This document shows positions 1 to 10,768 of a DNA stretch of 64,000 bases, one piece after another. The DNA is from Amycolatopsis tolypomycina. Its GTDB lineage: Bacteria; Actinomycetota; Actinomycetes; Mycobacteriales; Pseudonocardiaceae. The position numbers were made by a program, and so were the translations under genes. The notes under the pieces were generated by a model. The model was not told the DNA's origin. It ran no database searches and worked only from the letters and a program-made list of their open reading frames with translations. Position 1 is the first letter of the stretch. Each line of letters begins with the position of its first letter. The stretch is from contig NZ_FNSO01000004.1 of NCBI RefSeq assembly GCF_900105945.1, forward strand, positions 1 to 64,000. The letters run 5' to 3'.

Positions 1-557
1 GACGCCGCAGAAATGCGCGGGAGTGCGCAACGAACCGGCGATGTCGGAGGCGATGGACAGCGCCGAACCCGGCTGCCAGTGCCGCCGCCGATCCGCCGGA
101 CGACCCGCCCGGCGTGCGACCGTGCGCCCACGGGTTCTCGGTGGTGCCGTAGATCTCGTTGAACGTCTGGATGTCCTGCAGCCCCAGCGGCACGTTGGTC
201 TTGCCGAGCACCACCGCGCCCGCGGCCTTGAGCCGCGTCACCTGGACCGCGTCCCCGGCCGGCACGTGGTCCCGGTGCGGCGGCATGCCCCACGTCGTGG
301 GAGCCCGGCCATGTCGTAGGACTCCTTGACCGTCACCGGAACCCCGAGCAGCGGCCGGTCCGCACCCCGCGCGCGGGCCTCGTCGGCGCGGCGCGCGGCG
401 GCCCGCGCCCGGTCGAAGTCCGGTACGCAGATGGCGTTGATCGACGGTCGTCACGCTCGATGCGGGCGATCGCCTCGTCGGTCAGTTCCGCCGATGTCAC
501 CGCGCCGGCCCGCATCGCGGAAAGCAGCTCTCCTGCGGTTTTGAAACTCCATTCCAT
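1..557 (-). pseudogene. mirror copy of amidase N-terminus (frameshifted)
   Basis: Reverse-strand copy of the first 185 codons or so of the amidase at 12,461-13,987. It is cut by the window edge and broken by indels. The start codon corresponds to 557. It is part of the left repeat arm and probably not a separate gene. Confidence 0.85.
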
Positions 558-728
558 GAATCCGACGCTATCCGCACGCCGATGGGGCACAAAATTTCTT
601 TTCGGGCAAATCAATCCCGCGCGGGGCACACGAATTCGCGGATGTCCAGCACCGGTTTCGATCCAGGGCCACCAACGGGCCCCGGAGGCAGCCGCCGGGC
701 CGCCACTGTCCGAAAAGGACGGCGCCGG

Positions 729-1100
729 TCAGGCCGGTTCGAGCGCTTCGGCGAACCGCAGCGGCAGCAGGCGGATGACGCGCAGCGCGCGGCCGGTGGC
801 GTCGACGCGGACGGTGCAGGCGATCCCCGCTCGGTGGCGAGCAGGTAGCCGTGTTCGACGGCCGCGAAGCCCGTGGCGCTGAGGAAGCGCACGCCGCACA
901 GGTCGATCACGAGGTGGGTGAGCGTGCTGGTCGCTCTGGCGGTGATCAGCTCGCGCAATCGCGGGGCCGTGGCGAGGTCGAGGTCGCCGGCGACCTCGAC
1001 GACCGCGGTGCCCGGTGCGGCCGGTGGGTGGTGAGCCGGAGGGCGTCGGGCAGTTCGACGGGCGAGAGGCTCGTGGACAGCGTGTGCCGGCTGTGGTCAT
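729..1100 (-). pseudogene. mirror copy of STAS-domain gene (frameshifted)
   Basis: Copy of 11,914-12,288. One C is missing in the third to fourth codon (ACCACAGCC here, ACCACCAGCC in the right arm), which shifts the frame at once; further indels follow. Part of the left repeat arm. Confidence 0.85.
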
Positions 1101-1349
1101 GGTGGCCTGCTTCCCTGGGCCACACCCTAGGTACAGCGCTGAAGTGAGATCGCGGCGAGGGCCGCGCGACAACGGATGCCCCGAGCGCGGGGTATCTCGT
1201 GCCGGCCGTTGTCTCGACCGCTTCACCCAGCATAGGACATCCGCGCCCGAGGTGCGGGCTGATCCCACGACATGCTTGAACAAGCAACTAGATGGGGGTA
1301 GTAGTGGCATCAGGACCAGTAGGGTCCGTTCACACTTCAGGGAGAAGCA

Positions 1350-2238
1350 ATGTCACTTGTTTCAGCCTTCCGGTGTTCGGCAAGGCGGCGGCCACCCCGG
1401 CGGGATCGCGCGGTACGCGCGCGAGGCGGAGCGGGCGGGCGCGGGCGGCCTCTGGGTCGGTGACCGGCTGTTGTCGCCGGTCGCCCCGGTGGTGTCCTAC
1501 CCGGGTTACGACACGATGCCCGAGGAGTTCCACACCGCGTACGACCCGTTCACCGCGCTGGCGATCGCCGCGGCCGTCACCGAGACCGCGGTCCTCGGCT
1601 CCAGCACCATCAACGCGACGCAGTACCAGCCCGCGAACTTCGCCCGGCTGCTGACCAGCATCGACGTCGCGAGCAACGGCAGGCTGCTGCCCGGCCTCGG
1701 CATCGGCTGGTCGCCCGACGAGTACGCGGCGGTCGGCGTGCCGATGTCCGAGCGCGGCAAGCGGCTCGATGACCTGCTCGACCTCCTCGAGTCGTGGTGG
1801 ACGAAGGACACCGTGGCGCACGAAGGCGTCGGCTACGCGATCGCCGAGTCGCACGTCGCCCTGAAGCCGGTGCGCAAGCCTCCGATCCACCTGGCCGGCT
1901 TCGGCGAGAAGTCGCTGCGCCGGGTCGCCGAGCGGCGGACGGCTGGCTCCCGGTCTGGTCGGTGCCCGAGCAGTTCCCGCGGACGTCATCACCTCGACGC
2001 TGGCGAAGCTCCGCGCCGACGCCGAGCAGGCCGGCCCGACCCGCAGGCGCTCGGCGTCGCCCTGCGGGTGAACGCCGCCCCGGGCACGGACGCGGAGACC
2101 ATCGCCGCGTCGGTCACGAAGATCGTGGAACTCGTCGCCCCGGACCACACGTTCGTCGACCTCACCTACCTGACGAGCAGCGTGGACGAGCACCTCGACC
2201 TCACCGGACGGCTGCTGGAGCTGACCGCCAAGGGCTGA
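1350..2238 (+). pseudogene. mirror copy of LLM-class oxidoreductase (frameshifted)
   Basis: Copy of 10,769-11,662. The first codons leave the correct frame almost at once and rejoin it; a second disruption lies around 1,930-2,040. The C-terminal part is open to the stop at 2,238. Part of the left repeat arm. Confidence 0.85.
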
Positions 2239-2295
2239 CGCGCGGCGCGGGAGCCCTTCCCGGACCACGGAGGGCTCCCGGTTCGCCGGAGAACG

Positions 2296-2863
2296 CTAGG
2301 AAAGCTCGACCAGGTCCAGCAACGTCCGCGCGTAACCGGTGATCGCGGCCTCCGCCTGGTCCGTTCCTTCGCCCGGCGCGGACGTGCGGTCCAGCACCAG
2401 GACTACATTGGACTTCCGGGCGACGAGCACGACCAGGCTGCCGTGCGCGCTGATCCTCGCCTCGTCGCCGACCCCGCTCACCGGCGTGTCCGCGCCGAGC
2501 CGGTACCCGGCGGACGGCCCGTCGTACCGGGTGACGCGGGACGCCGCCTCCTGCTCGGCTTTCCCGGTGCCGCTTTGGTTTCCCGTTCGCCGGTACAGCG
2601 AATACCGCGCCTCGACCTCGGGCGGTCCGGCCCAGGCGCAGTCGGCGCCCTGGACGTCGCCGGGGCCGGTGAGGCGCGCCGGGCTTCCCGGGGCAGGCCG
2701 GGCAGCCGCGGGCAGTGCCCGGCAGCGTCGCCGCCTCGTGCCGGCCCGGCCACCACGCTTCGAGCCAGGGCCGGGAGACCACCGCGAGCGCGGTCACGAG
2801 GACCACGGCGGCCAGCGCCGCGCCCCGCACGAACCACCGCCGGCTCGGCCCGGCTGCTGTCAT
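2296..2863 (-). pseudogene. mirror copy of membrane-anchored protein (frameshifted)
   Basis: Copy of 10,139-10,711, with indels in the arginine-rich N-terminus and in the middle. The last 61 codons (2,296-2,481) remain open. Part of the left repeat arm. Confidence 0.85.
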
Positions 2864-3070
2864 CGGCCCCTCCCGATGTCCTCGTCACCGGCAGCCTAGC
2901 CGAACGGGGCAGCGACGCTGGTCCATCCGGGTTGAACGGACGAAACGGAGTTGACCGCCGGCACACTCGCGCGTTGCCTGGTGTGGCCGGACGAGGGCCC
3001 GGCAGGGGGCGCATGGGGATCGAGCACGCATTCTGTCGTGCGCTAACTGAATAGCAGCCACTAGGGGGTA

Positions 3071-5278
3071 GTGGAATTGTTCCATCGGAAACGCTTTTCC
3101 GTGGCCATCGTCATGGCCGCATTACTGGCATTGTCCGGACTCACGGTGCAACCGGCCGCGGCCGCCGACTTCGGCACCAAAGCGATCGGGGACGCGGTGG
3201 TCGCCACCATCGTGAACCGCGAAAACCACAACTGCCTCGACAGCGACTACAACGGCAACGTCTACCTCAACCCGTGCGGCGCGCGGAACTACTTCCAGCA
3301 CTGGCAGGCGGTGGGCCACACGCTGGTGAACGTGCAGACCGGCCGCTGCCTCGACAGCAACAACGCCGGTGACGTCTACACCCTGATCTGCAACAACGGC
3401 GAGTACCAGCAGTGGGGCGGCGGCGGCGAGCACGTCGTCGGCAACCGGAAGACGCTGCTGGCCGTGACCGCCCTCGACGAGCACGGGGTGCACGCCTACG
3501 CCCCGATCGGACTGGAATCGCAGCTCTGGACACGCACCTGACCGAAGGCCTCTGCGACCCCGACCCGCTGACGATGGTGGTCGACGAGATCCTCGAAGAC
3601 GACTGGACGAAGATCCAGGACACGCAGCAGAGCACCGAAGGCATCGCCGGGCCGTGGGACTGGAAGGTGACGACGGGCGTCGGCACGCACATCACGGCGA
3701 CGACGTCCGCCTCGGTCGGCGCGGAATTCGCCGTCGGGCAGTTCAAGGCGACGGCGTCGGGCACCGTCACCGAAGGCGTCACGCACGACATGACCTACAC
3801 CGTCGAACGGCCCTTCCACGCCATCATTCCGCAGGGCCAGGTCATGTACGCCAACTACGGCGCGCACCGGCACAACATCCTGTTCCACTGGCACCGCAGC
3901 GCGAAGGACTGCACGGACCTGGAAAGCGGCCAGTACAAACTCACCGTGCCGTTCGCGCAGGGTTTCTACTGGCGTTGTGAAACGCGCCTGGATCCCGACT
4001 GCAGGCGGAAGATCGAAGCGGCGAACAGCGGGACGCCCAACGCGGCACGGCTCGCGGAGTCGTTCTACCCGTATTACGCCCTGCTCGAACTGGGCCCGCC
4101 GACCGAGCCCCCGCCGCCGGTCCGGAAAGCGACCAGCGTCGCCTACACCGGCCCGACGACCGCGGCCTACCACGACTCCGTCGTCGCGTCGGCGAAGGTC
4201 ACCAGCGAAGGCAGGCCGGTGGGCGCCGGCCTGGTCACCTTCACCCTCGGCCGCGGCAGCTGCGTCGCCGGGGTGGGCCCGTCCGGCACCGCGTCCTGCT
4301 CGATCGACATCACGGACACGCCGGGCGCGGCGACGATGCGCGTCAGCTACGGGGGCACGGCCGACTTCTTCCCCAGCAGCACGAGCGCGGCCTTCACCAT
4401 CACCAAGGCACCGACGAAGCTGGCTTACACGGGCACCAAGCACATCGCCAACGGCGAGCCCGCCCGCCTGGCCGCCGTGCTGACCGAGAACGGGCGCCTC
4501 ACCGGTCCGCTCGCGGGCCGCACGGTGCACCTCACCATGGGCCAGGGCGCGACGCAGCAAGCCTGCGACGCGACGACGGACGCCGCCGGGGCCGCGCAGT
4601 GCGAGATCGCGTCGCCGGACCAGCCGCTGGAACGACACCGCGACCGTGCCGGTCGGGGCGAGTTTCGCGGGCGACGAGTTCTACCTGCCGTCCAGCGACG
4701 CGGCGCAGGCCCGGCTGCAGTACTACACCGGGCGGGCCGTCGGGCTCGAGGCCGCGGTGAACCTGCCGCTCCTGCCGCTGAAACTGGGTCCGGCGCCGGA
4801 CACCGGGCCGGTCCGCCACGGCCACGGCGTCGCGGACCAGCACGCCGTGCACCGCGTCGCTCGGCGTCCTGGTGCTCAACGCCCGCGCGCTGTGCCCGCA
4901 GGTCACGACCAGCCTGAAGCCGGGCACGATCACGTCCACCGTGCACGTCGACGACGTCCACGTCGGACTGCCGGGCCTGCCGGTGATCGACATCGCCGGG
5001 CTGACCGCGACGTCCACCAGCACCTGCACCGGGACGAGCGGCTCGGCGACGATGACGCTGAAGATCGCCGGCGTCCAGGTGACGGTACCGACCCAGCCGA
5101 ACAGCACGATCCCCCTCGCCGGCGGCGGCCGGATCGTCGTCAACGAGCAGAAACCGGTGCCGGGCAGCGACTTCGGGCTGGCCGAAACCGCCGTGCACAT
5201 CGTGCAGCCGGGTTGACGGGCAACCTGGTCGACATCACCGTCGGCACCGCGGTGAGCGCGTCGCACCACTGCACGTAG
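3071..5278 (+). pseudogene. mirror copy of trefoil/Ig secreted protein (frameshifted)
   Basis: Copy of 7,722-9,929, which encodes an uninterrupted 735-residue protein. Here the frame breaks near 3,533, near 4,627, near 4,815 and near 5,213, splitting it into pieces in different frames. The signal peptide and trefoil part (3,071-3,540) is still open. Part of the left repeat arm. Confidence 0.9.
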
Positions 5279-5286
5279 CCGGATCG

Positions 5287-5317
5287 CCCCTCGGACCTGT
5301 CCGGTCCGAGGGGCGCC
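5287..5317 (+). terminator. mirror copy of terminator hairpin
   Basis: GC-rich inverted repeat with 13-bp arms (cgcccctcggacc) downstream of the left copy of the secreted-protein gene. It is the counterpart of 7,685-7,715. Confidence 0.6.
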
Positions 5318-5443
5318 ACCCGGCCCGTCCCTGGTGGGCGTAGGACGACGCTTCGGTGAGCACCAGGCCGGACCCGTGGGGGTGTAACGCGGCTGACCCG
5401 TTCGACGACTCCCCGCGGTGACGGGTCCTCGAAGGGTTGTGGC

Positions 5444-6433
5444 TTGCTGACCGAAGACGCACACCGGCGGATGACCGAGACGCTGCGCCGGGTGGAAGGC
5501 GAACCCGCGCCGGACTCGTTCCCCGTGCAGGTGCGGTGGGACCCGGCCGCACGCCGGCTGCGTTGGGTGTGCCGGCGGCACTTCGCGGGGAGCTGAGGTC
5601 GGCGCTCGCCGTGCGGCCCCTGTTCGCCGCCGGATCCCGCATCGGGGCCGCGCCCGGCGACGAACGCTCCGCCTTGCTCGGGCGGTACGCCCGGTGGTGC
5701 GGGCGCGGAGCCCGGCTGAAGTCGCACCTCGACCTTTTCGACGAGGCCGTACCCGCGGTGCTGGCGGCAGTCTTCGTGGTTTCAGCCGTCGTGGCGCCCC
5801 TGTGTCTGTGGGGTCCGGGGAATCTCGGCCGGGTCCTGCTCGCCGGCGAGCTGGTGATGGTCTTCGCCACCGTGATCATCTCGTCCGCCGGCGTCGAGGA
5901 AACCCGTGCCGACCGCGCCGCGACCCTCTTCACCCTGGCGCTCATCGCCGGTGGCGAGGCAGCCACCCTGACCCTCGGCGGGTCGTGGACCATTTCGGTG
6001 GGAGACACCTCCGTCGAGTGGTCGCGGCCCCTCGGCCTGCTGCTCCTGCTCGGCTCGTGTCTCCTGCCGATCTTCTTCTTCGCCCTCTTGGCCTTCGCCG
6101 GCTCGTGCGCCTCGAGTCTGTTCGGCAGGTACGCCGGCCGCGAGGGGCCGGCCGAGCTGGCTCTCTTTCCCTCGCACTCGCGCTGGCGCAGCTGGTCGAC
6201 CGCGCACCCGGGCGAACGGCGGCTGCCGTCGGCCGCGCAGCTGCGGTCCGTGGCCACCTGCATCGAGGGCTTGGGCCGGGACGTCGACCTCCCGGACGCC
6301 CGGCACCGGCGCGTGTTCCGCGGCCGGATCCGGTCGGCGGCGGAGGCCCGTGCGAGAGAAGGCTCTTTGGGTGGCGCCCAGCCGGACAGGGCCGACACTG
6401 CAGCGCGTTGCGCAGCTTCGTCGATCGAGCTGA
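5444..6433 (+). pseudogene. mirror copy of membrane protein near the fold (frameshifted)
   Basis: Copy of 6,571-7,554. The left copy keeps the correct frame through the last two membrane segments, where the right copy is shifted. It loses the frame early (near codon 49) and again after about 6,165. A consensus of both arms gives an open protein of about 330 residues. Confidence 0.8.
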
Positions 6434-6570
6434 TGACGACCGTCCTCGATCGGGACACGCGAGCTACCGGATTCACCGCGCACGAAGTGGCACAGGATCG
6501 CCCGGCACCCTGTGCCATCTTGTGCGGCGTGAATCCGGAGCGCGTCGTGGTGCGTCGAGGACGGTCGTCA

Positions 6571-7554
6571 TCAGCCGACGACGAAGCTGCGCAACGCGGC
6601 CTGCGTGTCGCCTTCCGGCAGCGCCACCCAAAGAGCCTTCTCTCGCACGGCCTCCGCCGCCGACCGGATCCGGCCGCGGAACACGCGCCGGTGCCGGGCG
6701 TCCGGGAGGTCGACGTCCCGGCCCAAGCCCTCGATGCAGGTGGCCACGGACCGCAGCTGCGCGGCCGACGGCAGCCGCCGTTCGCCGGGTGCGCGGTCGA
6801 CCAGCTGCGCCAGCGCGAGTGCGAGGGAAAAGAGAGCCAGCTCGGCCGGCCCCTCGCGGCCGGCGTACCTGCCGAACAGACTCGAGGCGCCACGAGCCGG
6901 CGAAGGCCAAGAGGGCGAAGAAGAAGATCGGCAGGAGACACGAGCCGAGCAGGAGCAGCAGGCCGAGGGGCCGCGACCACTCGACGGAGGTGTCTCCCAC
7001 CGAAATGGTCCACGACCCGCGAGGGTCAGGGTGGCTGCCTCGCCACCGGCGATGAGCGCCAGGGTGAAGAGGGTCGCGGCGCGGTCGGCACGGGTTTCCT
7101 CGACGCCGGCGGACGAGATGATCACGGTGGCGAAGACCATCACCAGCTCGCCGGCGAGCAGGACCCGGCCGAGATTCCCCGGACCCCACAGACACAGGGG
7201 CGCCACGACGGCTGAAACCACGAAGACTGCCGCCAGCACCGCGGGTACGGCCTCGTCGAAAAGGTCGAGGTGCGACTTCAGCCGGGCTCCGCGCCCGCAC
7301 CACCGGGCGTACCGCCCGAGCAAGGCGGAGCGTTCGTCGCCGGGCGCGGCCCCGATGCGGGATCCGGCGGCGAACAGGGGCCGCACGGCGAGCGCCGACC
7401 TCAGCTCCCCCGCGAAGTGCCGCCGGCACACCCAACGCAGCCGGCGTGCGGCCGGGTCCCACCGCACCTGCACGGGGAACGAGTCCGGCGCGGGTTCGCC
7501 TTCCACCCGGCGCAGCGTCTCGGTCATCCGCCGGTGTGCGTCTTCGGTCAGCAA
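6571..7554 (-). CDS. hypothetical multi-pass membrane protein
   Basis: The predicted start is TTG at 7,554. The first 115 residues or so are soluble and basic, followed by hydrophobic segments around residues 105-130, 135-155 and 165-185. In this copy the frame is shifted between about 7,019 and 6,890 by one missing and one extra base. The left-arm copy supplies the correct reading there, with a further hydrophobic stretch ending in FFFALLAFAGS. The consensus ends with a soluble domain of about 80 residues before the stop at 6,571. No family is recognised. The gene lies next to the fold of the inverted repeat, so the sequence should be treated as draft quality. Confidence 0.6.
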   Translation of the reverse strand: MLTEDAHRRMTETLRRVEGEPAPDSFPVQVRWDPAARRLRWVCRRHFAGELRSALAVRPLFAAGSRIGAAPGDERSALLGRYARWCGRGARLKSHLDLFDEAVPAVLAAVFVVSAVVAPLCLWGPGNLGRVLLAGELVMVFATVIISSAGVEETRADRAATLFTLALIAGGEAATLTLAGRGPFRWETPPSSGRGPSACCSCSARVSCRSSSSPSWPSPARGASSLFGRYAGREGPAELALFSLALALAQLVDRAPGERRLPSAAQLRSVATCIEGLGRDVDLPDARHRRVFRGRIRSAAEAVREKALWVALPEGDTQAALRSFVVG

Positions 7555-7684
7555 GCCACAACCCTTCGAGGACCCGTCACCGCGGGGAGTCGTCGAACGG
7601 GTCAGCCCGCGTTACACCCCCACGGGTCCCGGCCTGGTGCTCACCGAAGCGTCGTCCTACGCCCACCAGGGACGGGCCGGGTGG

Positions 7685-7715
7685 CGCCCCTCGGACCGGA
7701 CAGGTCCGAGGGGCG
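7685..7715 (-). terminator. intrinsic terminator after the trefoil/Ig protein
   Basis: A perfect 13-bp GC-rich stem (cgcccctcggacc / ggtccgaggggcg) with a 5-nt loop starts 7 nt beyond the stop codon of the gene ending at 7,722. There is no clear T-run, as is common in actinobacteria. Confidence 0.6.
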
Positions 7716-7721
7716 ATCCGG

Positions 7722-9929
7722 CTACGTGCAGTGGTGCGACGCGCTCACCGCGGTGCCGACGGTGATGTCGACCAGGTTGCCCGTCAACCCCGGCTGCACG
7801 ATGTGCACGGCGGTTTCGGCCAGCCCGAAGTCGCTGCCCGGCACCGGTTTCTGCTCGTTGACGACGATCCGGCCGCCGCCGGCGAGGGGGATCGTGCTGT
7901 TCGGCTGGGTCGGTACCGTCACCTGGACGCCGGCGATCTTCAGCGTCATCGTCGCCGAGCCGCTCGTCCCGGTGCAGGTGCTGGTGGACGTCGCGGTCAG
8001 CCCGGCGATGTCGATCACCGGCAGGCCCGGCAGTCCGACGTGGACGTCGTCGACGTGCACGGTGGACGTGATCGTGCCCGGCTTCAGGCTGGTCGTGACC
8101 TGCGGGCACAGCGCGCGGGCGTTGAGCACCAGGACGCCGAGCGACGCGGTGCACGGCGTGCTGGTCCGCGACGCCGTGGCCGTGCGGACCGGCCCGGTGT
8201 CCGGCGCCGGACCCAGTTTCAGCGGCAGGAGCGGCAGGTTCACCGCGGCCTCGAGCCCGACGGCCCGCCCGGTGTAGTACTGCAGCCGGGCCTGCGCCGC
8301 GTCGCTGGACGGCAGGTAGAACTCGTCGCCCGCGAAACTCGCCCCGACCGGCACGGTCGCGGTGTCGTTCAGCGGCTGGTCCGGCGACGCGATCTCGCAC
8401 TGCGCGGCCCCGGCGGCGTCCGTCGTCGCGTCGCAGGCTTGCTGCGTCGCGCCCTGGCCCATGGTGAGGTGCACCGTGCGGCCCGCGAGCGGACCGGTGA
8501 GGCGCCCGTTCTCGGTCAGCACGGCGGCCAGGCGGGCGGGCTCGCCGTTGGCGATGTGCTTGGTGCCCGTGTAAGCCAGCTTCGTCGGTGCCTTGGTGAT
8601 GGTGAAGGCCGCGCTCGTGCTGCTGGGGAAGAAGTCGGCCGTGCCCCCGTAGCTGACGCGCATCGTCGCCGCGCCCGGCGTGTCCGTGATGTCGATCGAG
8701 CAGGACGCGGTGCCGGACGGGCCCACCCCGGCGACGCAGCTGCCGCGGCCGAGGGTGAAGGTGACCAGGCCGGCGCCCACCGGCCTGCCTTCGCTGGTGA
8801 CCTTCGCCGACGCGACGACGGAGTCGTGGTAGGCCGCGGTCGTCGGGCCGGTGTAGGCGACGCTGGTCGCTTTCCGGACCGGCGGCGGGGGCTCGGTCGG
8901 CGGGCCCAGTTCGAGCAGGGCGTAATACGGGTAGAACGACTCCGCGAGCCGTGCCGCGTTGGGCGTCCCGCTGTTCGCCGCTTCGATCTTCCGCCTGCAG
9001 TCGGGATCCAGGCGCGTTTCACAACGCCAGTAGAAACCCTGCGCGAACGGCACGGTGAGTTTGTACTGGCCGCTTTCCAGGTCCGTGCAGTCCTTCGCGC
9101 TGCGGTGCCAGTGGAACAGGATGTTGTGCCGGTGCGCGCCGTAGTTGGCGTACATGACCTGGCCCTGCGGAATGATGGCGTGGAAGGGCCGTTCGACGGT
9201 GTAGGTCATGTCGTGCGTGACGCCTTCGGTGACGGTGCCCGACGCCGTCGCCTTGAACTGCCCGACGGCGAATTCCGCGCCGACCGAGGCGGACGTCGTC
9301 GCCGTGATGTGCGTGCCGACGCCCGTCGTCACCTTCCAGTCCCACGGCCCGGCGATGCCTTCGGTGCTCTGCTGCGTGTCCTGGATCTTCGTCCAGTCGT
9401 CTTCGAGGATCTCGTCGACCACCATCGTCAGCGGGTCGGGGTCGCAGAGGCCTTCGGTCAGGTGCGTGTCCCAGAGCTGCGATTCCAGTCCGATCGGGGC
9501 GTAGGCGTGCACCCCGTGCTCGTCGAGGGCGGTCACGGCCAGCAGCGTCTTCCGGTTGCCGACGACGTGCTCGCCGCCGCCGCCCCACTGCTGGTACTCG
9601 CCGTTGTTGCAGATCAGGGTGTAGACGTCACCGGCGTTGTTGCTGTCGAGGCAGCGGCCGGTCTGCACGTTCACCAGCGTGTGGCCCACCGCCTGCCAGT
9701 GCTGGAAGTAGTTCCGCGCGCCGCACGGGTTGAGGTAGACGTTGCCGTTGTAGTCGCTGTCGAGGCAGTTGTGGTTTTCGCGGTTCACGATGGTGGCGAC
9801 CACCGCGTCCCCGATCGCTTTGGTGCCGAAGTCGGCGGCCGCGGCCGGTTGCACCGTGAGTCCGGACAATGCCAGTAATGCGGCCATGACGATGGCCACG
9901 GAAAAGCGTTTCCGATGGAACAATTCCAC
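7722..9929 (-). CDS. secreted protein: ricin-type trefoil, pore-former-like middle, Ig-like repeats, C-terminal beta domain
   Basis: 735 residues from a GTG start at 9,929, preceded by an AGGGGG ribosome-binding site. Residues 1-32 form a signal peptide ending in AAA-ADFG. Residues 40-150 resemble a ricin-type beta-trefoil with QxW-like turns (FQHW, YQQW) and NCLDS/RCLDS repeats. Residues 155-345 are rich in alternating Ser/Thr/Val strands and end with four cysteines; this resembles aerolysin/ETX-type beta-pore-forming proteins, but that is a weak inference. Two Ig-like repeats follow, each starting with a [VL]AYTG motif. The last 170 residues are a beta-rich domain like the choice-of-anchor P family. 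The protein probably acts outside the cell, by binding glycans and perhaps damaging membranes. The left-arm copy is frameshifted. Confidence 0.75.
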   Translation of the reverse strand: MELFHRKRFSVAIVMAALLALSGLTVQPAAAADFGTKAIGDAVVATIVNRENHNCLDSDYNGNVYLNPCGARNYFQHWQAVGHTLVNVQTGRCLDSNNAGDVYTLICNNGEYQQWGGGGEHVVGNRKTLLAVTALDEHGVHAYAPIGLESQLWDTHLTEGLCDPDPLTMVVDEILEDDWTKIQDTQQSTEGIAGPWDWKVTTGVGTHITATTSASVGAEFAVGQFKATASGTVTEGVTHDMTYTVERPFHAIIPQGQVMYANYGAHRHNILFHWHRSAKDCTDLESGQYKLTVPFAQGFYWRCETRLDPDCRRKIEAANSGTPNAARLAESFYPYYALLELGPPTEPPPPVRKATSVAYTGPTTAAYHDSVVASAKVTSEGRPVGAGLVTFTLGRGSCVAGVGPSGTASCSIDITDTPGAATMRVSYGGTADFFPSSTSAAFTITKAPTKLAYTGTKHIANGEPARLAAVLTENGRLTGPLAGRTVHLTMGQGATQQACDATTDAAGAAQCEIASPDQPLNDTATVPVGASFAGDEFYLPSSDAAQARLQYYTGRAVGLEAAVNLPLLPLKLGPAPDTGPVRTATASRTSTPCTASLGVLVLNARALCPQVTTSLKPGTITSTVHVDDVHVGLPGLPVIDIAGLTATSTSTCTGTSGSATMTLKIAGVQVTVPTQPNSTIPLAGGGRIVVNEQKPVPGSDFGLAETAVHIVQPGLTGNLVDITVGTAVSASHHCT

Positions 9930-10138
9930 TACCCCCTAGTGGCTGCTATTCAGTTAGCGCACGACAGAATGCGTGCTCGATCCCCCATGCGCCCCCTGCC
10001 GGGCCCCTCGTCCGGCCACACCAGGCAACGCGCGAGTGTGCCGGCGGTCAACTCCGTTTCGTCCGTTCAACCCGGATGGACCAGCGTCGCTGCCCCGTTC
10101 GGCTAGGCTGCCGGTGACGAGGACATCGGGAGGGGCCG

Positions 10139-10711
10139 ATGACAGCAGCCGGGCCGAGCCGGCGGCGGTGGTTCGTGCGGGGCGCGGCGCTGGCCGCCGT
10201 GGTCCTCGTGACCGCGCTCGCGGTGGTCTCCCGGCCCTGGCTCGAAGCGTGGTGGCCGGGCCGGCACGAGGCGGCGACGCTGCCGGGCACCTGCCCGCGG
10301 CTGCCCGGCCTGCCCCCGGGAAGCCCGGCGCGCCTCACCGGCCCCGGCGACGTCCAGGGCGCCGACTGCGCCTGGGCCGGACCGCCCGAGGTCGAGGCGC
10401 GGTATTCGCTGTACCGGCGAACGGGAAACCAAAGCGGCACCGGGAAAGCCGAGCAGGAGGCGGCGTCCCGCGTCACCCGGTACGACGGGCCGTCCGCCGG
10501 GTACCGGCTCGGCGCGGACACGCCGGTGAGCGGGGTCGGCGACGAGGCGAGGATCAGCGCGCACGGCAGCCTGGTCGTGCTCGTCGCCCGGAAGTCCAAT
10601 GTAGTCCTGGTGCTGGACCGCACGTCCGCGCCGGGCGAAGGAACGGACCAGGCGGAGGCCGCGATCACCGGTTACGCGCGGACGTTGCTGGACCTGGTCG
10701 AGCTTTCCTAG
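10139..10711 (+). CDS. membrane-anchored extracytoplasmic protein, unknown function
   Basis: 190 residues. The ATG at 10,139 follows a GGGAGGGG ribosome-binding site. An Arg-rich N-terminus and one hydrophobic segment (about residues 13-30) predict a type II membrane anchor. The exported domain has two cysteines about 20 residues apart (TCPRLPG and DCAWAG), as in DUF3558-type lipoproteins, but there is no lipobox. The gene converges on the LLM-class oxidoreductase with a shared hairpin between them. The function is unknown. Confidence 0.7.
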   Translation: MTAAGPSRRRWFVRGAALAAVVLVTALAVVSRPWLEAWWPGRHEAATLPGTCPRLPGLPPGSPARLTGPGDVQGADCAWAGPPEVEARYSLYRRTGNQSGTGKAEQEAASRVTRYDGPSAGYRLGADTPVSGVGDEARISAHGSLVVLVARKSNVVLVLDRTSAPGEGTDQAEAAITGYARTLLDLVELS

Positions 10712-10726
10712 CGTTCTCCGGCGAAC

Positions 10727-10759
10727 CGGGAGCCCTCCGTGGTCCGGGAAGGGCTCCCG
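10727..10759. terminator. bidirectional hairpin terminator
   Basis: A 10-bp perfect stem (cgggagccct / agggctcccg) lies between the convergent stops at 10,711 and 10,769. Confidence 0.7.
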
Positions 10760-10768
10760 CGCCGCGCG

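Larger units (their letters stand above)
1..6502. repeat. left arm of a 6.5-kb inverted repeat (error-rich copy)
   Basis: This arm is the reverse complement of 6,503-13,021. Base 1 pairs with 13,021. The sum of paired coordinates drifts from 13,022 at the outer end to about 13,000 around 3-5 kb and about 13,005 at the fold, so the arms differ mainly by small indels. Every long gene in this arm is frameshifted, while most right-arm counterparts are open. The arm reaches the window edge, so its full length is unknown. Inference: a fold-back (inverted chimeric) read at a contig end. Confidence 0.95.

Noticed and set aside
5437..7215. A 592-codon frame crossing the fold of the inverted repeat, with a mirror frame on the other strand
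   Set aside because: It is produced by reading into the reversed copy of the same gene and cannot be a natural protein.
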